Shown here: piece by piece, positions 56,641 to 64,000 of the stretch
Layout: the number at the start of each line of letters is the position of its first letter
How positions within the stretch are numbered: the stretch's first letter is position 1
NCBI GenBank assembly: GCA_003142855.1
Contig: PLNW01000050.1
Location: 1 to 64,000 of the forward strand
From: Myxococcales bacterium
Lineage (GTDB): Bacteria > Myxococcota_A > Polyangia > Fen-1088
Direction: 5' to 3'
DNA length: 64,000 bases
Made by a program: the position numbers and the translations under genes
The notes under the pieces: model-generated
The model's database searches: none
What the model saw: only the letters and a program-made list of their open reading frames with translations
Told to the model about the DNA's origin: nothing

Positions 56641-59600
56641 ATGCGTTCCCGAACCCCTTGGATGTTGCTTCTGCCGTTGTTCTTTTCACAGATCCTCTTT
56701 GCCGCTGATCTCAGCTCCGCCGCTGAGCTCAACTGGGTGAAAAACGGCGATTTCGTTTCCCGAGAAGCCTGGACGGGCAATGCCCTGTTCGTGGAACAAG
56801 GCCGCGACGGCGGTCGGGCCGCTGTGCTGGTGAACCAACAAGCCCGGTGGTCCTTCTACAAGCAATCCATCGCCCTTCCGAAGCCCGCGCCTCCGGTGGT
56901 GGAAGTCTCCTTTGGCATGAAGTCCCAGGATGTGAAGCCGGGTGCCAAGCCCTGGGAGCTGGCCCGCATGAACGTGACCTTCTTCGATGAGAAAGGGGGC
57001 CAAGTCGGCGGCTGGCCCGAAGATCCGGGCCGCGTGGTCGGCACCACCGATTGGAAGAGCTATGCCCATCATTATGCGGTACCCGCGGGAGCGGCGACCG
57101 TGGTGATTTCGCTGGACCTCGGCAACGCCGTCGGCAGGGTCTGGTTCGACCGGGTGAAATTGTTTGTATACGATTTTGATTCGAGGCCCCTGCCCGCCGG
57201 GACTGTCGCCACCCACCTGAAATCAAGAAGTCCTTCGCAGACCCCGACCGACAACTGGCTTCTGAATGCGGGTTTCGAGGACATCGTTTTGACCGATTGG
57301 TCCGCTTTCAGTCTGGCCACGCCGGGCCGTGAATCCATCCATTGCCTCTTCCTCGAAAACACCAAGCCGGAATGGAACGTATCGACCCAAACGGTGGACT
57401 TCAAGGGGCAAAGCGCCGCCACCTTGGTGCTGTCCGGCTGGATCAGGACCGAGGACGTGAAGAAAGGCAACGAACCCTTCATGGCCGCACGGTTCAGTGT
57501 GGACTTCAAGGACGCCAACAATCAGCAGGTGGGGGGTTGGCAGGGCGGCGTGGGAACCATCGACGGCACCACTGCATGGACGAGATACGAAAAGGCCTAT
57601 CCGGTCCCCGCGGGGGCGGTGCGGGCGGAGGTGGGCGCAGGGTTGCCCCATTGCACGGGCCGGGCCTGGTTCGATGACCTGGCCGTCAACCTGCTGGGCG
57701 TTTCGGGAAAACGCCTGACGGCCGAGCTCGTCTCGGAGCAAAGAAGCGACCAAAGCGACTGGCAGGCCTTTGTGCCGGGGCAAAGCGCGGACGCCACGTC
57801 CCTGGACCTTTCGTCGCTCAATGAAACCCCGGCCGGAAGCCATGGATTCACGACCGTGCAGGGCGGCCGATATGTCTTTGCCGACGGTACCCCCGTGCGT
57901 TTTTGGGGCACCGACCTTGTCGGCGGCAACGCGTTCCTTTCCCACGAAAGGGCCGACGCCGTCGCCAAACGCATGGCCCGATTGGGCATCAACCTGGTCC
58001 GCCTGCACCACATGGATGCACCCTGGGCCACCCCCAATATGTTCGATCCCAAGGCGGAGGACACCCTGACCTTCTCCGAGGATTCCCTGGACAAGCTGGA
58101 TTACCTGCTCGCCGCTTTGAAGAAGAACGGCATCTACGTGTACCCAGACCTCCTCGTGCACCGCAAATTCCGGGAAGGCGACGGTGTGGCTGATTTTGCC
58201 CTGCTGGGGAATGGGGCCAAAGGCGTGGCGCACTTTTCCCGACGGGTCATCGAGTTGAACAAGAAGTACGCCAAGATGCTGTTCACGCACAAGAACCCCT
58301 ATACCGGGAAGTCCCTGGCCGAGGATCCTTTCTTCGTGGGTACTGAACTGGTGAATGAGTCCTCAATCTTTACGGGTTACGGGATCGAGGATTTTCCCCC
58401 AGCCTTCGAGGCCGAGCTGCAGAAGCTCTACCAGGCTTGGGGTGGCAAGGGCAAAATCACCCGTTTCGCCTGGAACTGGAGCACGCAATCCCTCAAGGCG
58501 GTTCGAAATCTGGAAAACGCGGAACAGAGCATGCGCTTTTTGGCAGCCACCACGGAAGCCACCAACGAGGACATGCGCCAGTACCTCCGGTCATTGGGCG
58601 CAAAATCGCTCTTCACCATGAGCAACCAGGGGCTTCCGCTCCTTGTTGACCTGCGCGCCAACGCCAAGATGGACCACATTGACACCCACGCTTATTGGGA
58701 CCTGCTCTGGAGGGTCGACGCGAACGGGGGCACCGACTATGCGCCTTTCGACAACACTTCGCAGTTGCTAAACCCGTTCAAGGGTTCACTCGTCTTTGGC
58801 ATCGCTTCCGAAACGGTCTTGGACAAGGCCACAGTCGTCACCGAATGGAACGATTGCGCCCCCAACGAGTACCGCCTAGAAGGCCCGGTCCTGATGGCCT
58901 GCTACGGCTCGCTCCAGGATTGGGGCGGCATGCTTCAGTTCGACTTCACCCCTGACCTGCCCGGATCGGTGAAGCTTTCGAGTCTCAGCATCAACACGCG
59001 TCCCGCCAATGAAGTGATGTACCAAGCGGGCGCGTACATATTCCGAAAGGGCTTATTGAAGGCGTCCGGCGTGACTGTGGTGGAACCTTTGTCGGACAAG
59101 AAGGTGTTGGCTCCCGGAAGCGCCAGTTCTTGGCTGGCGGACCATCCCTGGCTTCCCTATGCGGCCGCGGTCCGCAAGCAATTCACCGGCAAGGTCGAAC
59201 AGCCCCTGCCCGCGTTGGATCAGGTGACCGCGCTTTTCGACGAGGCGGGCAAGAAGATCATCTCTGCCACCAGTGAATTGGCGCTCGATTACGGCCGGGG
59301 AGTGCTGAAAGTGGACGCACCTTGCGTGCAGGGGTTCGTGGGGACGGTAGGGACGGGACAAGCCTTGAGGGCCTCCGACCTGACGTTGAAGGCGGACCCG
59401 AGGAACCCCTGGGCCGGCGTTTTGGCAATCAGCCTGGATGACAAGCCGCTTACGCAATCCGCCCGCTTCGTGGTTTTCGCAGCCGCCAAGGAGGAAAACT
59501 CCGGGCAGGTGTGGAATGCCACCCGAACCGCCTTGAAGGATCCGGGCCAGGCGCCGGTGATGGAGCAATGGGTGAAAGGGACCGTGACGTTGAAAGTGAA

Positions 59601-59745
59601 GGGGAAGGGAACCTTCACCGCGAGAACCCTGGATGCTTCGGGAAAACCGGGCAAGCCCCTGCCCGCCTCATTGAAGCACGGCGAACTGACCATCCCGCTC
59701 TCGCCGAAGAATGCCAGCGGCTATTACGAAGTCATTCGGAGATAG
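56641..59745 (+). CDS. GH5-like secreted glycosidase with two N-terminal jelly-roll-like modules
   Basis: Signal peptide MRSRTPWMLLLPLFFSQILFAADL; DGTPVRFWGTDLVGGNAFLSHERADAVAKRMARLGINLVRLHHMD...GTELVNESSIF...ATVVTEWNDCAPNEYR. Confidence 0.75.
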   Translation: MRSRTPWMLLLPLFFSQILFAADLSSAAELNWVKNGDFVSREAWTGNALFVEQGRDGGRAAVLVNQQARWSFYKQSIALPKPAPPVVEVSFGMKSQDVKPGAKPWELARMNVTFFDEKGGQVGGWPEDPGRVVGTTDWKSYAHHYAVPAGAATVVISLDLGNAVGRVWFDRVKLFVYDFDSRPLPAGTVATHLKSRSPSQTPTDNWLLNAGFEDIVLTDWSAFSLATPGRESIHCLFLENTKPEWNVSTQTVDFKGQSAATLVLSGWIRTEDVKKGNEPFMAARFSVDFKDANNQQVGGWQGGVGTIDGTTAWTRYEKAYPVPAGAVRAEVGAGLPHCTGRAWFDDLAVNLLGVSGKRLTAELVSEQRSDQSDWQAFVPGQSADATSLDLSSLNETPAGSHGFTTVQGGRYVFADGTPVRFWGTDLVGGNAFLSHERADAVAKRMARLGINLVRLHHMDAPWATPNMFDPKAEDTLTFSEDSLDKLDYLLAALKKNGIYVYPDLLVHRKFREGDGVADFALLGNGAKGVAHFSRRVIELNKKYAKMLFTHKNPYTGKSLAEDPFFVGTELVNESSIFTGYGIEDFPPAFEAELQKLYQAWGGKGKITRFAWNWSTQSLKAVRNLENAEQSMRFLAATTEATNEDMRQYLRSLGAKSLFTMSNQGLPLLVDLRANAKMDHIDTHAYWDLLWRVDANGGTDYAPFDNTSQLLNPFKGSLVFGIASETVLDKATVVTEWNDCAPNEYRLEGPVLMACYGSLQDWGGMLQFDFTPDLPGSVKLSSLSINTRPANEVMYQAGAYIFRKGLLKASGVTVVEPLSDKKVLAPGSASSWLADHPWLPYAAAVRKQFTGKVEQPLPALDQVTALFDEAGKKIISATSELALDYGRGVLKVDAPCVQGFVGTVGTGQALRASDLTLKADPRNPWAGVLAISLDDKPLTQSARFVVFAAAKEENSGQVWNATRTALKDPGQAPVMEQWVKGTVTLKVKGKGTFTARTLDASGKPGKPLPASLKHGELTIPLSPKNASGYYEVIRR

Positions 59746-59799
59746 GGCGGAAGCCGGCGCGGACCGAGGTCGGGACTACGGCGGCAGAAATTCGACGAG

Positions 59800-59945
59800 T
59801 CGTCAGGCGAGCCGTCTGGATGCGCAGTGCAAGGACTCCGGGAACTATTACGCTAACAGCGAGCGGCACGGGTCTGGCGCAGGCGACCGTCGACCCGACC
59901 AGCCAGGCGGTGCCCGGGTTGCCACCGTTGCCCGCCGGGAGATGA
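59800..59945 (+). pseudogene. Possible C-terminal remnant of a glycosidase (GH2-type tail)
   Basis: RRAVWMRSARTPGTITLTASGTGLAQATVDPTSQAVPGLPPLPAGR* resembles GH2 C-terminal domains, with no intact upstream gene in frame. Confidence 0.35.
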
Positions 59946-60167
59946 CGGCTGCTCAGCGCTGACCCACAGTAACCGTGCCTTGCCAGCGTCGCTGATCCAG
60001 GCCAAACCAAATGAGTCGTTGACAAAGTCAATGCAGCTGCCATACCATTTTTGCCGCATCAGGACGCCACGATGGCTCGCGGTGTCCGGCCGCAGGCGGG
60101 GTGGATGCAATTCCAGGGAGACTGCACCCGATTCCCAACTGTGAAATATCCAATTCGGAGACAACGC

Positions 60168-61040
60168 ATGCATAGAGCGAATCAGCAGAACAATAGTTTC
60201 CTGCGTACGGCCACCCGTCTCGGACTCTTGGGTGCACTGGCGGCAAGTTTGACCGGGGCCTGCGTGAGCTCAAGCAACAACAACCCGACTGGCGGAGCGA
60301 CAGCCGGCAGCTCAGCGGGTGGAGTGACCAGCGCGGGTGGAGTGACCACCGCAGGTGGAGTGACCACCGCAGGTGGAGTGACCACCGCAGGTGGGTCGAC
60401 CACCGCATCCACCGCGGCCTCGTATGCTGCCTGCACCACGGACGCGGGCGTGGTTACTGGGAACGCGTGCGCGCCAAATCCGCTGATATTTGCCCTCGAT
60501 GCCAATTGCACGATTGGTCTCTGGTCAGGCGATGGCATCTCATCCGGATACTTCTTTCAACCGTGGTGCAACAATGCCACCACGACCTGCACTTTGACGA
60601 TGGCCTGCGCCACCAACTCAATGCACATCGCGGGGTCGTATACGGGCACTAGCACAGCAGCACTCATGGATGGCAATGCCGGATTTGGGGCGAATCTGCA
60701 AGTGAACTCCTCCGACGCTGGTCCCGGATGCCAAATGATCGACGGATCGGGGCTAACCGGCCTAACGCTGGACGTGAACGTAACGACGCTCCCTGCCGGC
60801 AATCATTTGTACGTAGGTATGACTTTGGCCAATGGTAATAGTGCTGATGGTCCGACCCTCGTTCTCACCCCCGGCGCGCAAACTGTTAAGATACCTTGGG
60901 GCAGCTTCAAGAACAAAATGCTGTGCGGGTCCATTCCCGGACCGGGCATCACGAATTTCTACATCGACTTTGACTGGTTCAATGATGGCCCCGCCACCCA
61001 CGCGGTGGACGTCACGATCTCCAATTTTGGATTCTACTAG
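60168..61040 (+). CDS. Lipoprotein with GGVTTA-repeat linker and CBM-like domain
   Basis: LAASLTGACVSSS lipobox; 18-nt tandem repeats encoding AGGVTT; C-terminal LTLDVNVTTLPAGNHLYVGMTL...NFYIDFDWFNDGPATHAVDVTISNFGFY. Confidence 0.75.
   Translation: MHRANQQNNSFLRTATRLGLLGALAASLTGACVSSSNNNPTGGATAGSSAGGVTSAGGVTTAGGVTTAGGVTTAGGSTTASTAASYAACTTDAGVVTGNACAPNPLIFALDANCTIGLWSGDGISSGYFFQPWCNNATTTCTLTMACATNSMHIAGSYTGTSTAALMDGNAGFGANLQVNSSDAGPGCQMIDGSGLTGLTLDVNVTTLPAGNHLYVGMTLANGNSADGPTLVLTPGAQTVKIPWGSFKNKMLCGSIPGPGITNFYIDFDWFNDGPATHAVDVTISNFGFY
60319..60400 (+). repeat. 18-nt tandem repeat (gcaggtggagtgaccacc, AGGVTT), about 4 units
   Basis: ggtggagtgaccagcgcgggtggagtgaccaccgcaggtggagtgaccaccgcaggtggagtgaccaccgcaggtggg read directly. 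Confidence 0.9.
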
Positions 61041-61106
61041 ACCCAGCATTTGACGATTGATTCGAGCGGGCTTGGCGTTGCTGGGCTCGCTCGTTTTGTA
61101 TCCACC

Positions 61107-63020
61107 ATGAACAATTGCACGATATCTGTCATGCTTCTGTCGGTCTTGTTGGGCGGTTGCCTGCGCCCACCCGCGGGCTCTGGCGCAGAGGCGCTCGCTC
61201 AGTTGCGCGACTCAGACACTCGCTCTGCAGGCATCGTTCCCTGTAACGCTGGCGCGAGTTGCACAGTTTCGGGCCTGGAATGCACGAATTCATCGGGCAT
61301 CTTGTGTACCTGTGTTGGCCCCAAGGGGGCCGCGTACGTTACTTGCAATAGTGCAAGAACTCCGTCTTCGTCGGGACAACCAACGGCTCTTGCTGCGGAC
61401 TCATCGCAAGTCCTTGCGGCGAACGGTTCATCGAATCCCGAGGGTGTGCGTTGTTCGGACAGCCCACCCTGGAAGGCTGCCGGGGAACCCGCCTATCGCA
61501 TCAGCGTCGATGCGAAACAACTAGGCCCGGCATGGAATCGATTCTACGAAAGAATCGTGGCCGCAGATCACGCGAACACGGTTCTTGAGACCGCCTGGGG
61601 CCGCAATATCCAGGGCGCCTTGCGAAAGGGTCACCAGCTAGCCGGCTTCCAATACGTGCGGTTTCACGGCATTCTCGACAGCGACATCGGCGCCTACACC
61701 GAGGTAGGCGACAGGCCCGTGTACAACTGGGCGCGCCTCGACAAGGTGTACGATGCGATCATCGCCGCCGGCATGCGGCCGTTCGTGGAGATTGGCTTCA
61801 CGCCTCCGCCGCTCGCGTCGAACCCCGCAAAGACCCTACATTGGTACAACCATGCGCCCGCCAACATCAGTCCGCCCAAGGATTGGCAGCGCTGGATGGA
61901 TCTCATGGCGGCCTTGGTGCAGCATCTGGAAGGGCGCTACGGTATCCAAGAGGTGAGAGAGCATTGGTACTTCGAAATCTGGAATGAATCTTCCTGGATG
62001 TACTCCCTGGGAATGGCCGGCTACAACGAACTGTACGACTACACGGTGCGGGGCCTGCTGCGCGGCGATCCGGACGTCAAAGTGGGCGGGCCCGCAGAGT
62101 CGGGCGGAGGCTCGGCCGTCGGCATCACCAATCTTGTCGAGTATTGCCGTAAGCACAGTCGCAAGCTCGACTTCGTGACTTATCACACCTACGGACAGGC
62201 CGACGATTCGACCGTCGCGCTTTCGCTTCCAACATGGACTTTCCACGAGTCGATGGCCAGCACGGTCAAGCAGGTTGACTTCAAGGGCGACGTATTTGCG
62301 ACCGAATGGGGCGCTTCCTATTCCGCTGCCCTGGTGCGCGACACGGAAATCAGTGCAAGCTTCGTCGCGAAAACCATTCACCTGATCGGCACTGACAACG
62401 GTGTTGCGCCGCCCAGTGGACTTGCCTACTGGACGATATCCGATCTGTACGAAGAGTTCGACAGTGGAGACAAGCTTGCGTTTCGCGAGGGAAACTACGG
62501 CCTCATGCTCAAGGGCGATCCGCGATATCCGGATTCCTACGACGTGGCGAAGCCGGCCTTCAATGCGTATCGCTTGTTGCACATGATGGGCGAGACACGC
62601 ATAGCCACAAGCGGAGGTCGCACCGGCGACGGGGTTAACGCCGTCGCCACGCTGAGCGCGGACGGAAAGGCTCTGCAGCTGTTGGTCTACAACCACGTGG
62701 ATGGCGGACAGGGCGACGCTCTAGCCTCCAGCGTGGTGTCCGTCCAATTCAACAATCTTCCATTTGCTTCCGGAAGGATGCGGGTGCGGCACTATCTCGT
62801 CGATCATACGCATTCCAACGCTTATGACGCCTTTGCTGAAATGGGCAGACCGCCGGAGCCCACGCGATCCCAGTGGGCCGATCTGCGCCGCGCGAGCGAG
62901 CTTTGTTACTACGAGACTACAGTTTCTGCCAAGGATGGGGCCTGGTCCGTAACGTTTCCACAGAACACCTACAGCGTTGGGCTCCTCGTGCTCAGTCCTC
63001 AGCCCGATACCGTTCCGTAG
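61107..63020 (+). CDS. GH39-like glycosidase (beta-xylosidase type) lipoprotein
   Basis: LLGGCLRPP lipobox; FQYVRFHGILDSDIGAYTEVGDRPVYNWARLDKVYDAIIAAGMRPFVEIGFTP; WYFEIWNESSW (acid/base); VFATEWGASYS (nucleophile). Confidence 0.85.
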   Translation: MNNCTISVMLLSVLLGGCLRPPAGSGAEALAQLRDSDTRSAGIVPCNAGASCTVSGLECTNSSGILCTCVGPKGAAYVTCNSARTPSSSGQPTALAADSSQVLAANGSSNPEGVRCSDSPPWKAAGEPAYRISVDAKQLGPAWNRFYERIVAADHANTVLETAWGRNIQGALRKGHQLAGFQYVRFHGILDSDIGAYTEVGDRPVYNWARLDKVYDAIIAAGMRPFVEIGFTPPPLASNPAKTLHWYNHAPANISPPKDWQRWMDLMAALVQHLEGRYGIQEVREHWYFEIWNESSWMYSLGMAGYNELYDYTVRGLLRGDPDVKVGGPAESGGGSAVGITNLVEYCRKHSRKLDFVTYHTYGQADDSTVALSLPTWTFHESMASTVKQVDFKGDVFATEWGASYSAALVRDTEISASFVAKTIHLIGTDNGVAPPSGLAYWTISDLYEEFDSGDKLAFREGNYGLMLKGDPRYPDSYDVAKPAFNAYRLLHMMGETRIATSGGRTGDGVNAVATLSADGKALQLLVYNHVDGGQGDALASSVVSVQFNNLPFASGRMRVRHYLVDHTHSNAYDAFAEMGRPPEPTRSQWADLRRASELCYYETTVSAKDGAWSVTFPQNTYSVGLLVLSPQPDTVP

Positions 63021-63138
63021 ACGGTCGGCTCATTGATGGCACGCCGGCACGAAAGCGCGGAAGCAGAGGAGCGATGGTCGCGACTCCCTCCTATAGGCGT
63101 TAAGAGGCGGAATTGCGCCGGAAGAACTGGGGTAGATC

Positions 63139-63293
63139 GCCCTCTCCCCCTGGGAGAGGGCTGGGGAGAGGGTACTGCATTTGCACGTCGAATCGTGCCG
63201 CGGGCGCAATCACCACAATTTGCTGACTTCAGCGTCTGGCTCACAGGAAGTTTCGCCCTCACCCCCAGGCCCCTCTCCCGAAAGGGAGAGGGG
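63139..63293. repeat. REPIN-like pair of inverted palindromes (copy 2)
   Basis: gccctctccccctgggagagggctggggagagggta (63139-63174) and gccctcacccccaggcccctctcccgaaagggagaggggtg (63255-63293), opposite orientation, ~80-bp spacer. Confidence 0.8.
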
Positions 63294-63381
63294 TGACCCA
63301 TTGAAGGCTTGTGTCCTCGAATCACGAATGGCCATTTCATTCCGCCGTTGAGCCGCTTAACGCCTATGCGACTCCCTCCCG

Positions 63382-64000
63382 TCACTTCGCGGGCGCCGGC
63401 AGCGCAATGTCCTTGAGCGAGTACGAGCTCGTGGCAGCTCTCAGCATTGCCTCCATCACTTTCGGCTGAACCACGCTGTTGCTCCCGCGGTCGATGAGTG
63501 CGAAGCCTTTGCCTCCTCGATCGCCATTGTCCCAATACACGGGGACGAGCCCGCGATCGACCGCGGCTTTGGTCACGTACTCCATGTAGTAGCGTCGATA
63601 GTCCTCGTAGCCGTCCTGTTGGACAGCGCCATACTCACCGATAAGCACCGGGACCCCTTGATCGACGTAGCGCGATTTGAGCTTGTCGAACTGAGACAGG
63701 ATGTAGTCCTCCTGACCCCAATCATCCCTGTTCGGCGAAGCACGACCCCAGGTATGCGTCTGGCCCATGAGCGCGTATAAATAGGGGTCATAGCAGTGAA
63801 CCGACAAGATCAACCGGTTCTTCGCCGAGTCGGTCGGTAACTTGAAGCCCTTGAGCGTTTCATCGATGTTCGTGTTGTAGCCGGGGACGATCAAGTGGCG
63901 CCTGCCGTTGTTGCCACCACTTGCCCGCACCAGATTCACAAAGGCCTGATCGAGGTCGTTGACGATTTCGATATGACGAGGATCGGCCTTGCCATAGCCG
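63382..64000 (-). CDS. GH5-family endoglucanase-like protein, N-terminus beyond the window
   Basis: GYGKADPRHIEIVNDLDQAFVNLVRASGGNNGRRHLIVPGYNTNI...LILSVHCYDPY...VPVLIGEYGAVQQDGYEDYRRYYMEYVTKAAVDRGLVPVYWDNGD; open to the window end. Confidence 0.88.
   Translation of the reverse strand, partial: GYGKADPRHIEIVNDLDQAFVNLVRASGGNNGRRHLIVPGYNTNIDETLKGFKLPTDSAKNRLILSVHCYDPYLYALMGQTHTWGRASPNRDDWGQEDYILSQFDKLKSRYVDQGVPVLIGEYGAVQQDGYEDYRRYYMEYVTKAAVDRGLVPVYWDNGDRGGKGFALIDRGSNSVVQPKVMEAMLRAATSSYSLKDIALPAPAK

Overview
The window is high-GC DNA whose gene content looks like a myxobacterium-type (Myxococcota) genome; that lineage is an inference from gene style (Gly/Thr-rich lipoprotein linkers, DUF4388/J-domain proteins), not a database result. 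Main blocks: (1) ~0.9-10.08 kb, an integrative-element-like segment beside a tRNA-Gly(GCC): a ParB-like protein, a frameshifted helicase/primase-type ATPase, an Xis-like HTH protein, a tyrosine recombinase and an orphan beta-class DNA methyltransferase. (2) ~10.2-19.9 kb, a hexuronate catabolism cluster: uxaC, a pectate lyase, uxaE-type tagaturonate epimerase, an SDR (mannonate oxidoreductase-like), gnd, a LarA-like nickel racemase/epimerase and a PfkB kinase. No mannonate/altronate dehydratase is visible. The set suggests a dehydratase-free route uronate -> mannonate -> gluconate -> 6-phosphogluconate -> Ru5P, which is the most interesting hypothesis here. (3) ~24.6-37 kb and ~48-64 kb, secreted or lipoprotein CAZymes (GH31, GH28, GH78, GH79, GH2, GH5-like, GH39, GH5), a porin-like protein and an SSS symporter. 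(4) Housekeeping and signalling genes (Hsp70-like multidomain protein, DUF4388-J-TPR protein, DAG kinase, PP2C, glnE), two VapC-type toxin-antitoxin modules, an orphan HigA-like gene, gene remnants, and REPIN-like and MITE-like inverted repeats.
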